64,000 nt of DNA from an uncultured Desulfobulbus sp. (GTDB lineage Bacteria > Desulfobacterota > Desulfobulbia > Desulfobulbales > Desulfobulbaceae). Positions within the stretch are counted from its first letter, which is position 1; the number at the start of each line of letters is the position of its first letter. The stretch lies in assembly GCF_963665445.1 (NCBI RefSeq), contig NZ_OY762276.1, forward strand, positions 3,113,501 through 3,177,500, given 5' to 3'. Position numbers and translations under genes: made by a program. The notes under the pieces were generated by a model. It ran no database searches. It had not been told where the DNA came from and was given only the letters and a program-made list of their open reading frames with translations. Of the stretch, positions 36,263-45,921 are shown piece by piece.

Positions 36263-37780
36263 TTATCGCAGCAGGGTGGCGGCTACCTGGGGATGCTGCT
36301 GCCAGGCATGGAACTGATCCAGCAGGTGGCCAACCGAACCATGGATCAGATCGATAAAGGGCTGCGGACCAAGACCGATCCAGAGGACAAAAAGAAGGAA
36401 AGGGGTCAGCACGATGATCTCGCGCACGCCCAGATCCTTCAGGTAGGACTGGTCGGGATTGTCGGTTCCACCCCAAACGATCTTCTGCAGCATGCGCAAC
36501 ATATAGGCTGCCGCCAACACCGCACCGGGAATGGCTGCCAGGGCCATGAAAATGTTGTGTTCAAAGGTTCCGGCCAGCACCAGGAACTCACCGATAAAAG
36601 AGTTGGTTCCCGGGAAGCCGAAGGACGACAGCGAGAAAAAGGCGAGAAAGGTGACAAACCAGGGCATGTACTTGCCCAGCCCCGTGGCCAGCGACAGTTC
36701 GCGGCTGTGGGTCCGTTCGTAGATCATGCCCACGCAGAGAAAGAGGCCACCGGTGGTCACACCGTGGTTGATCATCTGCAGGATGGCACCTTCAAGGCCT
36801 CGAGTGTTGAGCACGAAAATACCGAGGGTGACAAACCCCATGTGGCCCACCGAGGAGTAGGCGATCAGTTTTTTCATGTCATGCTGGGCAAGCGCGGTAA
36901 AACCGCCGTAGATGATCCCTGCAATGGAGAGCCACAGGATCGGCTGCGCCAGCAGCACGGTCGCATCGGGGGTAATCGGCAGACAGAAACGAAGCAGACC
37001 GTAGGTGCCCATCTTCAGCAGGATCGAGGCCAGAATGACCGAACCGGCGGTCGGAGCCTCGACATGGGCTGCCGGCAACCAGGTGTGAAAGGGAAACATC
37101 GGCACCTTGATCGCGAAGGCGAGAAAGAAGGCCAAAAACACCAGCAACTGGAAGGTCTGTGAGTAGGGCTGCCACATCATCTCCGGAATGAAGAAGGAGC
37201 CGGTCTTGAGGTAGAGCGCGATGATCGCCACCAGCAGAAGGACAGATCCGGCCAAGGTGTAGAGGAAAAACTTGATCGACGCATAGACCTTACGCGGTCC
37301 GCCCCAGATGGCAATCAACAGATACATCGGGATCAGCATGAACTCCCAGAAGACGTAGAACAGGATGAAGTCAAGCGCAACGAACACGCCGATCATCGAG
37401 GTCTCCATAATCAGGAGGCAGAACATGAATGGGGTGACCCGCTTCTGAATGTATCTCCAACTCGCCAGCACGCAAAAGGGCATGATGAGTGTGGTCAACA
37501 GCACTAGCAGAATGGAAATCCCGTCCATGCCAACGATGTAGTTGATATGGAACTGGGGAATCCATTTATACGCCTCGGCGAACTGGTACTTGTTGCTGGA
37601 TGCATCAAAGCCGAACAGCAACGGAATAGAGCAGATCGCGGTGATGCTGGTGATGGCCAGAGCCCACCGACGGGCAAAATTCTCCCCCCGGAAAAAGAGC
37701 AGGACGAAGGCGCCCGCCAGGGGGAAGAAGATAAGAAAACTGAGCAGGGGAAATCCCTCTTGAATGACTAATAAATCCAT
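36263..37780 (-). CDS. nuoM: Complex I subunit NuoM
   Basis: 505 residues. Standard NuoM residues: Glu in FWEFMLIPMYLLIAIWGG, Lys in AFAIKVPMFPFHTWLPAAHVEAP, Lys in ASILLKMGTYGLLRF and the NuoM-specific Glu in SFIGEFLVLAG. Middle antiporter-like proton pump. It begins 13 bases after the upstream NuoL-like gene. Confidence 0.96.
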   Translation of the reverse strand: MDLLVIQEGFPLLSFLIFFPLAGAFVLLFFRGENFARRWALAITSITAICSIPLLFGFDASSNKYQFAEAYKWIPQFHINYIVGMDGISILLVLLTTLIMPFCVLASWRYIQKRVTPFMFCLLIMETSMIGVFVALDFILFYVFWEFMLIPMYLLIAIWGGPRKVYASIKFFLYTLAGSVLLLVAIIALYLKTGSFFIPEMMWQPYSQTFQLLVFLAFFLAFAIKVPMFPFHTWLPAAHVEAPTAGSVILASILLKMGTYGLLRFCLPITPDATVLLAQPILWLSIAGIIYGGFTALAQHDMKKLIAYSSVGHMGFVTLGIFVLNTRGLEGAILQMINHGVTTGGLFLCVGMIYERTHSRELSLATGLGKYMPWFVTFLAFFSLSSFGFPGTNSFIGEFLVLAGTFEHNIFMALAAIPGAVLAAAYMLRMLQKIVWGGTDNPDQSYLKDLGVREIIVLTPFLLFVLWIGLGPQPFIDLIHGSVGHLLDQFHAWQQHPQVAATLLR

Positions 37781-37793
37781 GTCCTATTTCCCC

Positions 37794-39584
37794 TTAGAGC
37801 AGCTGAAAAGAGATGAAGGTTACCAGGAGAACGGCGGCAAGGGAGAATGCGTAATACAGGGAAATTTGAATCTGGCCGCTTTGCAGCAGACGCACCTTGC
37901 TGCCGAGTCCACGCACTAAACGGGCGATACCGTCTACTACGCCGTCAATGGCGTTCCAGTCAAACCAACTCCAGAACCGGCTCAGGGACATCAGCGAGAA
38001 AAGTCCGACAACCCGGTAGGCCTCGCCCCAGGCCGTATCCACTCCCTGAATCGGCTTTTTGATGCACCACATGAATCCGCAGGCAGCCTTGCGATAGAGC
38101 CAGTCGATATCCAGACAGATCCGATCCACAGGTTCCACAGAGCGTTTCAAGACAAAGAAGGCCAAGGCGGCAAAACCGAGCAACTGCAAGGTCTCCATGA
38201 AATGGTACATGGTGTGCGGATTGTATTCCACATGGTAAGGCAGCAGGTCGTAGAGAAATCCCGGTGCAGTGCCGACAACAATGCAGAGGGTCGAGCCCAG
38301 GGTCATGGCTATCATCATGTTCCAGGGCGGGTCACCAGCGCGATCAAAGGTTTCCTCGCTGCAGTTGTTTTTGCCGAAGAAAAGAAAATACGGCAGTTTG
38401 AGACCGTTGTACATGAAGGTGCCGGTGGCCCCGAACATCAACAGCCAGGAGGCCCAGTTGAGGTGATGTTCAAAACCTGCGGTGATGATCATCGACTTAC
38501 TGGCGTAGGCCGCAAAAAAGGGCGCCGCCGATATCGACAGACAGCCGACCATGGTGAAAAAGAAGGTAAACGGCATTTTTGCATAGAGCCCCCCGAGTTC
38601 GGTGAACTTGGTTTTGCCGGTCATGTAGAGCACCGTCCCGGTTCCCATGAACAGCAGGCTCTTATACAAAATGTGGGCAACTGCGTGTGCAACCGCACCG
38701 TTGATCGCCATCTCGGTGCCAATACCGATGGCCGCGACCATGTAACCGACCTGGGAGACAATCGACCAGGCGAGCAGTTTGCGGATATCGTTCTCCATCA
38801 CCGCGTAGATGACGCCGTAGAGGGCCATGATTACGCCAAGCACGACCAAGATTTCCATGCCGGCGCAGGCGCGGGCCAGGGTGTAGACAGCGGTCTTGGT
38901 GGTGAAGGCGCAGAGGAAGACCGCACCGTTGAAGGAGGCCTCGGAGTAGGCCTCGGGCAACCAGGAATGCATCGGGACCATGGCGGCGTTCAAACCGAAG
39001 CCGATCATGATCAGCCAGGTGTAGAACTGCGGATGGGTGACATCGAGAAGATCAAAGGTGATGTTGCCCATTGCCTTGTAGCGCAGCATGATACCGGCAA
39101 GAAGGATGATTCCGCCGATGGTATGAATCAGAAGGTAGCGATAGCCAACTTGCAGCGACTGCGGTCCCCGTCGAAACCAGATGAGAAAGACAGAGGCAAA
39201 GGCCATCATCTCCCAGAAGAAAAACAGGCTCAGGTAGTCGCCACAGTAGATGGTTCCCAGGGAACCGGCAGCGTAGAACCAGGCCGCCATGTGTTCTCCG
39301 GCACGTTCGACCTTCAAGCCGTACAGGGTACCGATAACCGCCATCAACCCCATGATCAGGGCAAAGACAGTGGAAAGCTTGTCAACCCGGCCGAACACCA
39401 GTTGCCAGTCCATGAACTGAACCAGGCCGAAGGTACCGGACAAGGTGGTGTTGAGCGCAATGGCACTCAGGGCCAGGAGCGGCACGAGAAAGAGATAGGG
39501 CTTACGCAACGGCCCCTGAATAAAGGGCAGGAGCAACGCCCCCCCTATCAGGAGCAATGAGGGATGAATGAAACCAGGGGTCAT
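37794..39584 (-). CDS. NuoL/MrpD-like antiporter subunit of complex I
   Basis: 596 residues. About 14 membrane helices, then a C-terminal extension with the NuoL-type ending (FDWNAIDGVVDGIARLVRGL, then LLQSGQIQ and a last helix), so it likely occupies the distal NuoL place. It retains the helix-5 Glu (FFFWEMMAF), helix-8 Lys (AFTTKTAVYTL) and late Lys (AYASKSMII). The helix-7 Lys found in NuoL/M/N is Asn here (GFGLNAAMVPMHSWLPEAY). It overlaps the small membrane gene by 4 bases. The closest-looking relatives are Mrp-D-like proteins, so an MrpD name would also be fair. Confidence 0.85.
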   Translation of the reverse strand: MTPGFIHPSLLLIGGALLLPFIQGPLRKPYLFLVPLLALSAIALNTTLSGTFGLVQFMDWQLVFGRVDKLSTVFALIMGLMAVIGTLYGLKVERAGEHMAAWFYAAGSLGTIYCGDYLSLFFFWEMMAFASVFLIWFRRGPQSLQVGYRYLLIHTIGGIILLAGIMLRYKAMGNITFDLLDVTHPQFYTWLIMIGFGLNAAMVPMHSWLPEAYSEASFNGAVFLCAFTTKTAVYTLARACAGMEILVVLGVIMALYGVIYAVMENDIRKLLAWSIVSQVGYMVAAIGIGTEMAINGAVAHAVAHILYKSLLFMGTGTVLYMTGKTKFTELGGLYAKMPFTFFFTMVGCLSISAAPFFAAYASKSMIITAGFEHHLNWASWLLMFGATGTFMYNGLKLPYFLFFGKNNCSEETFDRAGDPPWNMMIAMTLGSTLCIVVGTAPGFLYDLLPYHVEYNPHTMYHFMETLQLLGFAALAFFVLKRSVEPVDRICLDIDWLYRKAACGFMWCIKKPIQGVDTAWGEAYRVVGLFSLMSLSRFWSWFDWNAIDGVVDGIARLVRGLGSKVRLLQSGQIQISLYYAFSLAAVLLVTFISFQLL

Positions 39585-39853
39585 GCTTCTTCCTCACTGG
39601 ATTGGGAACGGGTATAAAAATCGGTCGGCGCCTGGATTCCGGAACGTCCGAACCAACGTGCCGCACCGATAATCACGGCAGCCGCCGCAAAACCAAACAG
39701 AGACCAAAAACAGGGAACGTGCTGCTCCACCCAGGTATGGGCGTGATGGGTGTCCACCAGGTTGGAGCAGGCGGCTATGACCGCGAGCAACACGTAGCAG
39801 ACCACCACCACGGTTTTCAACCGGGCTTGCAGGTACTTGATTACACCAATCAT
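39581..39853 (-). CDS. Small two-helix membrane protein inside the nuo operon
   Basis: 90 residues. Two membrane helices (about 11-31 and 49-65) joined by a His-rich loop (DTHHAHTWVEQHVPC), with a charged tail. It overlaps both neighbours by 4 bases (ATGA-type), so translation is coupled to the two antiporter genes. No known complex I subunit has this sequence. It is probably a structural or accessory subunit that fits between the two extra membrane proteins; this is inferred from position. Confidence 0.75.
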   Translation of the reverse strand: MIGVIKYLQARLKTVVVVCYVLLAVIAACSNLVDTHHAHTWVEQHVPCFWSLFGFAAAAVIIGAARWFGRSGIQAPTDFYTRSQSSEEEA

Positions 39854-41349
39854 CCTATGACCATCCTGACAAATTGCATCATGAAGTTGGGATAGATACC
39901 GATGATGACCGAGACGGTTGCAGCGATCAAAAGCGGTATCAACATGCTCAGCGGCGCCTCTTTAATGCCGGTCTCGGCCTGACCACTGGGCCGCTTGCCG
40001 AAAAAGGCCTTGAAGGTGATCGGGGCAAAATAGGCGACGTTGAGCACCGTGGAGGCGATCAGGATCAAGAGGATCCCTATCTGATGCGCTTCCATGGATC
40101 CGACCAACAGGTACCACTTGGAGACGAACCCGGCCACCGGAGGAGCACCGATCATGGAGAGCGAGGCCACGGCAAAGGCACCGAAGGTAAAGGGCATGGT
40201 CCGCCCCAGCCCGCTCATTTCGGAGATATATTTCTTGTGGGCGGCGATATAGATCGCACCGGCACAGAAGAACAGGGTGATTTTGGAAAAGGCGTGATTG
40301 ACGATGTGGATCAGACCGCCTTCGATCCCATGGGGAGTGAGCATGGCTACACCAAGGATAATGTAGGACAACTGGCTGACCGTGGAGTAGGCCAGACGCG
40401 CTTTCAGATTATCCTTGGACAGGGCGATCATCGAGGCGACGATGATCGTGAATCCGACGAAATAGGCGGTGGGTATTCCGAGATGCAACCGGGCCATGGT
40501 GTCCACGCCAAAGACGTAGAGCATGGTGCGGGTGGTGCAGAACACACCGACCTTAACAACGGCCACCGCATGGAGGAGTGCGGAAACCGGGGTGGGCGCG
40601 ACCATCGCTCCAGGCAGCCAGTGGTGAAACGGCATCACACCGTTTTTGGCAAAGCCGAAGATGCAGAAGACATAGAGCATGATCACCACCCAATCCTTGG
40701 CCGTGGTGGGAATGATCCCCGCGCTGATGGAGTGCGGAAAATCGAGTGTCCCGGAGAGCACATAGATGAGGATGATCGCCGGCAGGAGAAAGAATTTCGC
40801 CGTGGTCGTCAGATAGATGATGTATTTGCGGGCGCCGTCATAGGACTCCGCATCCTGATGATGGGCAACCAGCGGATAGGTGCAGACCGAGACGATCTCG
40901 TAGAAGAGATAGAGGGTCAGCAGGTTATCGGAAAACGCCACACCGATGGCACCGAAGATGGCCAGGGCAAAACAGGCGTTGAACCGAGTCTGGCAGGGTT
41001 CATCGTGGGCGCGCATGTAGCCCATCGAATAGTAGACCGCGATGATCCACAGGGAGGAGGCCACCAGGGCAAAGATCATGGAAAAGCCGTCTGCCCGCAG
41101 GGTGATGGACAGTCCCGGCAGCAGGGTGAACAGGGTGTACTTCAGGGTTTCACCGGCCCTGATGGCCGGAATGAAGGACAGGACCATGATAAAAAGCAGA
41201 ACCGAAGCGGCGGAGGAGACGAACTCCCGCAGATTGGGTTGCTTTTTCAGGTTCATCACCACCAGGCTGCCGGCCAGGGGGATAAGCACCGCCAGCAGCA
41301 GGTTGGCATTTTCAACGACTCGGGCAAGATCAGGGGTAACAGCGTGCAT
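39850..41349 (-). CDS. MrpD-like antiporter subunit (fourth antiporter-type subunit)
   Basis: 499 residues, about 14 membrane helices and no NuoL-type C-terminal extension. All key charges are present: Glu in FYEIVSVCTYPL, Lys in GFAKNGVMPFHHWLPGAM, Lys in AVAVVKVGVF and Lys in GFVSKWYLLVG. Sequence style is Mrp-D/NuoL. It sits between nuoK and the small membrane gene, i.e. where nuoL normally begins. Ordinary complex I has three such subunits, so this is an addition. Confidence 0.88.
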   Translation of the reverse strand: MHAVTPDLARVVENANLLLAVLIPLAGSLVVMNLKKQPNLREFVSSAASVLLFIMVLSFIPAIRAGETLKYTLFTLLPGLSITLRADGFSMIFALVASSLWIIAVYYSMGYMRAHDEPCQTRFNACFALAIFGAIGVAFSDNLLTLYLFYEIVSVCTYPLVAHHQDAESYDGARKYIIYLTTTAKFFLLPAIILIYVLSGTLDFPHSISAGIIPTTAKDWVVIMLYVFCIFGFAKNGVMPFHHWLPGAMVAPTPVSALLHAVAVVKVGVFCTTRTMLYVFGVDTMARLHLGIPTAYFVGFTIIVASMIALSKDNLKARLAYSTVSQLSYIILGVAMLTPHGIEGGLIHIVNHAFSKITLFFCAGAIYIAAHKKYISEMSGLGRTMPFTFGAFAVASLSMIGAPPVAGFVSKWYLLVGSMEAHQIGILLILIASTVLNVAYFAPITFKAFFGKRPSGQAETGIKEAPLSMLIPLLIAATVSVIIGIYPNFMMQFVRMVIG

Positions 41350-41364
41350 GGTAGTCTTCTCCCC

Positions 41365-41691
41365 TTATCCTTGAAGATCAGTGAGGTCGTCGGTTTCTAT
41401 CGACTTGTAATTGCGATAGACTGCGATCAAAATACTGACGGCAATCGCCGCTTCAGCCGCAGCGATGGCCATGATGAACAGGGTAAAAATCTGGCCGACC
41501 GTCGGATCGGGCGAGGTAAAACGGCTGAAGGCCATGAAGTTGGTTGAGGCGGCAGCCAGGATGAACTCCGAGGAGACCAGCATACCGATCACGGTTCGGC
41601 GCACCACCATGCCGTACACCCCAAAGGAGAACAGCACGGCGCCGATCACCAGGTAGGTGGTGAGGCAATTGTGAAGATTAAGCAGTTGCAT
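41365..41691 (-). CDS. nuoK: Complex I subunit NuoK
   Basis: 108 residues, three helices. The conserved Glu residues of helices 2 and 3 are in SSEFILAAASTNFMAF and AIAAAEAAIAVSILI. It belongs to the E-channel linking quinone chemistry to the pumps. The stop lies 15 bases before the MrpD-like gene start. Confidence 0.95.
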   Translation of the reverse strand: MQLLNLHNCLTTYLVIGAVLFSFGVYGMVVRRTVIGMLVSSEFILAAASTNFMAFSRFTSPDPTVGQIFTLFIMAIAAAEAAIAVSILIAVYRNYKSIETDDLTDLQG

Positions 41692-41694
41692 CGG

Positions 41695-42249
41695 TTAATT
41701 TCTCCCTCTCTGTGCAAGCACCAAGGCGCCGATGATGGCCAAGAGCAGGACGACGGAAATAAGTTCAAACACAAAACCGTAGTTGGTTAAAAGGGCCAAA
41801 CCAACAGCCTTGATGTCGCCGGCCCCCTGTCGGGTGAAGACCTGCCAATCGGTTTTCAGTCCGAGCAGGGTCAGCGCAGCAAAGAGCAGACCGGCAACAG
41901 AGGCGGCAAGCGGTCCCGCCAGGGCGGAGCGGCTCTTCATGCCGGTGGACTGCTGCTCCTCGGGGGTGGCCATCATGATACCGAAGGCAATCAGGATGGA
42001 GACCGCACCGACATAGATCAACATCTGCATCATGGCCAGAAAAGGACTCAGCAGAAAGTAATACACCCCGGCCAAACCGGTAAAACAGACGGCAAGACCG
42101 GCAACGGCACGGACCAGCCGATTGGCATTGACCGCAATCATTGCGCCGCTGATGACCAGGGCCACGGTCAGCAAAAAGATGACGCCTACCACGCCCTCCG
42201 GGGAAAACAGGCTGGGGGCAGCACCCGTCTGACAGACTAACGTTTGCAT
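41695..42249 (-). CDS. nuoJ: Complex I subunit NuoJ
   Basis: 184 residues, five helices. The helix-3 segment MQMLIYVGAVSILIAFGIMM, whose middle forms the pi-bulge, is recognisable (MLIYVGAVSILIAF). It is 3 bases from nuoK and overlaps nuoI by 13 bases. Confidence 0.94.
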   Translation of the reverse strand: MQTLVCQTGAAPSLFSPEGVVGVIFLLTVALVISGAMIAVNANRLVRAVAGLAVCFTGLAGVYYFLLSPFLAMMQMLIYVGAVSILIAFGIMMATPEEQQSTGMKSRSALAGPLAASVAGLLFAALTLLGLKTDWQVFTRQGAGDIKAVGLALLTNYGFVFELISVVLLLAIIGALVLAQRGRN

Positions 42250-42689
42250 GAATTCTGATCCTCCAACCGTTTCATCAGATCGATGATAAAGTCATTTTTG
42301 TCAAAGCTGGCCAAATTGTAGACCCTGGAGTAGCGGATGGCATTGAAATTACAACTTTCCACGCATGAACCACAGAGACTGCATTTGGTAAAATCCAGTA
42401 CATAGGAAGTGAGAACCTTTCCCTTGCCATCCTCGTTTTTCTTGCTGGAGAGGCTGATGCATCCGGAGGGACAGGCGCGCTGGCACATACCGCAGGCAAC
42501 GCAGTTGGGTGCACCGGTCTCCTCGTTGCCAATCAACTCGATGTGCCCCCGGAATTTCGGTGTCATGGTCGGCACCTCCCAGGGATAGTGTTCGGTCACC
42601 ACCGGTTTAAAAAACTCCCGGGCGGTGATCATCATGCCGGTGATCAGGCTTTTACCGCCGGTGATTATATCGCTCCAATAGCCACTCAT
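42237..42689 (-). CDS. nuoI: Complex I subunit NuoI (two 4Fe-4S)
   Basis: 150 residues. Motifs CVACGMCQRACPSGC and CSLCGSCVESCNFNA bind clusters N6a and N6b. It carries electrons to NuoB. In complexes without NuoEFG it is the likely docking face for a ferredoxin or other soluble donor. It starts 1 base from the nuoH stop. Confidence 0.95.
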   Translation of the reverse strand: MSGYWSDIITGGKSLITGMMITAREFFKPVVTEHYPWEVPTMTPKFRGHIELIGNEETGAPNCVACGMCQRACPSGCISLSSKKNEDGKGKVLTSYVLDFTKCSLCGSCVESCNFNAIRYSRVYNLASFDKNDFIIDLMKRLEDQNSCKR

Positions 42690-42690
42690 G

Positions 42691-43683
42691 TCAGAACACC
42701 TTGATCAGGGCTGCGGTAATCAACAGATTAGCCAAGGAAAAGGGAATCAGGATCTTCCAGCTCAGGTTGAGCAGTCGATAGATCTGGACACGCGGGAAGG
42801 TCCAACGGATCCAGATAAAGGTGAAGATCAGGATGTAAATTTTAATCAAGAACCACCAGATGCCGGGTGTCATGCCAAAGGGGCAGTCCCAGCCGCCGAG
42901 AAAGAGGGTCGCTGTCAGACAGGCGCCGACCACGATGTTGAGATACTCCCCCATCATGAAGAGGCCAAAACCCATGGAGCTGTACTCGGTCATGAAGCCA
43001 GCCACCAGCTCGCTTTCCGCCTCGGCCATGTCAAAGGGTGCGCGGTTTGTTTCCGCCACCGAGCAGATAAAGAAGATGATGAAGGAGATCCACATGGTGA
43101 TGAAATGGCCATTCTCCACCCGGAAAATGTTCCAGTGCCAGAATCCACCCTGCTGATCGAGGGCAATATCCCGCAGGTTCATGGAACCAGAGATCATGAC
43201 CACCGTGATTACAGTGAGCAGCATGGGAATTTCATAGGCCAGGTTCTGCGACACCGAACGGGCGCCGGAGATGATGGCGTACTTATTGCCCGAGGCCCAG
43301 CCGCCGAGGAGGATAGCGATCATCCCTATGGAGGCCAGGGCAAAGAGCAACAGGACGGACAACTCCATGTTGCGGGCGCCGACATTTTCCGAAAAGGGAA
43401 TGACCGCCATGGAGGTGATCGCCGGGATCATAGCCAGAACCGGGGCCACCCGAAAAAGAATCCCATCAACCCCCTGGGGAACGAGCAGCTGCTTGCTCAA
43501 AAGCTTCAGGCCATCGCACAGGGGTTGCAGGAGTCCGGCAAAACCGGCCTCGGTGGGACCGGTACGACGTTGAATGCGGGCAGCGCCTTTACGCTCGCAC
43601 CACCCTAGCCATGCGGCGTTGACGCCGGCAAAAGCGAGTATGCCCACCCAATACAAGAGGGCGCGCCAAATACTTGTTTCCAT
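42691..43683 (-). CDS. nuoH: Complex I subunit NuoH
   Basis: 330 residues, eight helices. It forms the quinone-access channel; the signature ETNRAPFDMAEAESELVAG is intact, as is RTGPTEAGFAGLLQPLCDGLK (read as RTGPTEAGFAG and LQPLCDGLKLL). The start is 20 bases from the nuoD stop. Confidence 0.97.
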   Translation of the reverse strand: METSIWRALLYWVGILAFAGVNAAWLGWCERKGAARIQRRTGPTEAGFAGLLQPLCDGLKLLSKQLLVPQGVDGILFRVAPVLAMIPAITSMAVIPFSENVGARNMELSVLLLFALASIGMIAILLGGWASGNKYAIISGARSVSQNLAYEIPMLLTVITVVMISGSMNLRDIALDQQGGFWHWNIFRVENGHFITMWISFIIFFICSVAETNRAPFDMAEAESELVAGFMTEYSSMGFGLFMMGEYLNIVVGACLTATLFLGGWDCPFGMTPGIWWFLIKIYILIFTFIWIRWTFPRVQIYRLLNLSWKILIPFSLANLLITAALIKVF

Positions 43684-43703
43684 ATAACTCTTACCTCACA
43701 TGA

Positions 43704-44822
43704 TCAGCGATCAATCTCGGGAATAACAAGGTCAAGGCTGCCCATAAAAGCCAGGGCATCGGCAATCAGCATGCCTTCGGCCACCTCGCCGAACAGACTG
43801 AGGTTGCAAAATGTCGGCGAACGCAGTTTGAGCTTGTACGGATTCTTGTCCCCTGTGCAGACCAACCGATGGCCCAGGGCACCACGGGCAGTTTCAACTG
43901 CGGAGTAGTAGTATCCGGCTTCGGGCTTAAGTACCTTGGGCACCTTGGCCATGACCGGTCCGTCGGGCAGTTTGTCCAGGGCCTGTTCAATGATGCGCAA
44001 CGACTGCTCCACCTCATCCATGCGCACCATGTAGCGGGCCATGGAGTCGCACTCGTGATACACTGGAATATCAAAGTCGAATTCGGAGTAGACCGAGTAG
44101 GATTCGTTCTTACGGACGTCGTAATTGATTCCGGATCCACGGGCAACAGGCCCGGTGGCCCCGTAACGGCGGCACTGCTCCGCAGAGATGAATCCGATAT
44201 CCTTGATACGTTTGATCAGAATAATATTGCCGGTCACCAGGTCGTGGTACATCCGCTGCCAGCGACTGCGCAACCGTTTGATAAAGGCGCGGGTACCGGT
44301 GATGAACTCGTCATCGATATCGTTGTACACCCCACCAAAACGCATATAGCAGTAGGTCAGTCGCGATCCGGTGATGCGTTCGAGCAGATCAATGATCTGT
44401 TCGCGATCGTCAAAGGCATAGAGCAGTGGGGTGAACCCACCGAGGTCGAGGAGAAATGCGGCCCACCAGAGCAGATGACTGGCAATGCGGTTGAGTTCAA
44501 CGGTGATGACCCGGATGTACTCAGCCCGTTCGGGCACCTCGATGCCGGCGGCTTTTTCCACCGCCAGGGCCCAGCCATGGTTGAAGGCAAGCGCATGGAG
44601 ATAATCCATGCGAGCGGTATTGGGCATAAACTGCGCATAGGTACCAGCTTCGGCCAGTTTCTCATGCATGCGGTGAATATAGCCCAGGACCGGCTCTGCC
44701 TTGACGATATACTCGCCGTCCATGGTCATTTTTACTCGCAGGACGCCGTGGGTGGCAGGATGCTGTGGCCCTACATTGAGGACAAAGGTTTCATCATGCC
44801 GTGGTGCTACTGGTACGGTCAT
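43704..44822 (-). CDS. nuoD: Complex I subunit NuoD
   Basis: 372 residues, separate from NuoC. Quinone-site residues are in NVGPQHPATHGVLR (His pair) and the Asp/Tyr region GYIHRMHEKLAE; the C-terminal FGEVAEGMLIADALAFMGSLDLVIPEIDR (ending SLDLVIPEIDR) is family-typical. It overlaps nuoC by 4 bases. Confidence 0.97.
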   Translation of the reverse strand: MTVPVAPRHDETFVLNVGPQHPATHGVLRVKMTMDGEYIVKAEPVLGYIHRMHEKLAEAGTYAQFMPNTARMDYLHALAFNHGWALAVEKAAGIEVPERAEYIRVITVELNRIASHLLWWAAFLLDLGGFTPLLYAFDDREQIIDLLERITGSRLTYCYMRFGGVYNDIDDEFITGTRAFIKRLRSRWQRMYHDLVTGNIILIKRIKDIGFISAEQCRRYGATGPVARGSGINYDVRKNESYSVYSEFDFDIPVYHECDSMARYMVRMDEVEQSLRIIEQALDKLPDGPVMAKVPKVLKPEAGYYYSAVETARGALGHRLVCTGDKNPYKLKLRSPTFCNLSLFGEVAEGMLIADALAFMGSLDLVIPEIDR

Positions 44823-45307
44823 GGCATATAATCCTTACGAAGGGGGAAAAAGTCAGCGTCTTCCGGCAGGAGAATGCGGATCAGATTGGGATGATCCTGG
44901 AACAGGACGCCATAGAAATCAAAGGTTTCCCGCTCGTGCCAGTCGGCAGAGGGGAAAACACCAGTAATGGTGGGAATTGCCGGAGTCTCGCGTGGAATAC
45001 GGGTCCGGACCATCACGCGGCAGTGCTCGCCTCCCAGGCGGTTGAAATCGTACACCACCTCCAACTGCTCTTGGTCAGGCCAGTCCACGCCGGAAATTGA
45101 TTCCAGAAAATAACCGTCCCGGTTCATTACCTCGGCAAGGGCAACCACCTGCGGGGAGGGGCAGAGCACCTCGATATGGTGGCCGTGCTTGACCGGGTCG
45201 GTCACCCGTATCCCGGGAGCCTCGACGAGCCCTTCTTCCTGGGCTGGGAATGCAACTCCGGGAAAAAGCTCTTGCAGAGCATTCAGTGTAGTCTCTTGTA
45301 ATGCCAT
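44819..45307 (-). CDS. nuoC: Complex I subunit NuoC
   Basis: 162 residues. The signature WHERETFDFYGVLFQDHPNL is clear (ERETFDFYGVLF). It scaffolds NuoD and NuoB. A 116-base gap separates it from nuoB, the largest within the operon. Confidence 0.95.
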   Translation of the reverse strand: MALQETTLNALQELFPGVAFPAQEEGLVEAPGIRVTDPVKHGHHIEVLCPSPQVVALAEVMNRDGYFLESISGVDWPDQEQLEVVYDFNRLGGEHCRVMVRTRIPRETPAIPTITGVFPSADWHERETFDFYGVLFQDHPNLIRILLPEDADFFPLRKDYMP

Positions 45308-45423
45308 GAATTTCGATGGGTTCGTTATAAATAAAAGATCAAAAGCCGCCTACCACCAGCTCGATACGTCCATGCGAGGTTCGTCGTTCTCACTATTTTT
45401 CAAAGAGCGACAACGTTTGCCTC

Positions 45424-45921
45424 TCAGTCAGGCTGTATCCGTGGCCAGCGACGTTTTCCAGTTATCTTCTCCTCCAGGGTCATAATCCCCTCGAGAAGCG
45501 CCTCAGGACGGGGGGGACATCCGGGAATGTAGACATCCACCGGAAAGAGCTTATCCGCCCCTTCGACAACGTTATAGTTTTCCTTCACCTTGAACGGCCC
45601 ACCGGAAATGGCGCAGTTGCCCATGGCAATAACCCACTTGGGCTCCGGCATCTGGTCGTAGAGGGTTTTAACGGCCAACTCCAACTTCTTGTTGATGGTT
45701 CCAGCAACGATCATGACATCACTCTGACGGGGCGAGGGGCGAAAAACCTCGGCGCCGAAGCGTGAAATATCGTAGCGGGAACCACCGGTGCACATCATTT
45801 CAATTGCACAGCAGGCCAACCCGAAGGTCATCGGCCAGAGGGAGTTGGCCCGCCCCAGGTTGAGCAACTGATCAAGCTGAGCAAACTGGACTATTGATGA
45901 AGGTACGATTTCTTCTCCCAC
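45424..45921 (-). CDS. nuoB: Complex I subunit NuoB (cluster N2)
   Basis: 165 residues from the GTG at 45921, preferred because AAAGGAG lies 7 bases upstream; an earlier GTG at 45942 lacks a site. N2 ligands: Cys37-Cys38 in [10 protein letters not shown], Cys in MGNCAISGG and Cys in IPGCPPRPE. It overlaps nuoA by 31 bases. Confidence 0.95.
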   Translation of the reverse strand: MGEEIVPSSIVQFAQLDQLLNLGRANSLWPMTFGLACCAIEMMCTGGSRYDISRFGAEVFRPSPRQSDVMIVAGTINKKLELAVKTLYDQMPEPKWVIAMGNCAISGGPFKVKENYNVVEGADKLFPVDVYIPGCPPRPEALLEGIMTLEEKITGKRRWPRIQPD

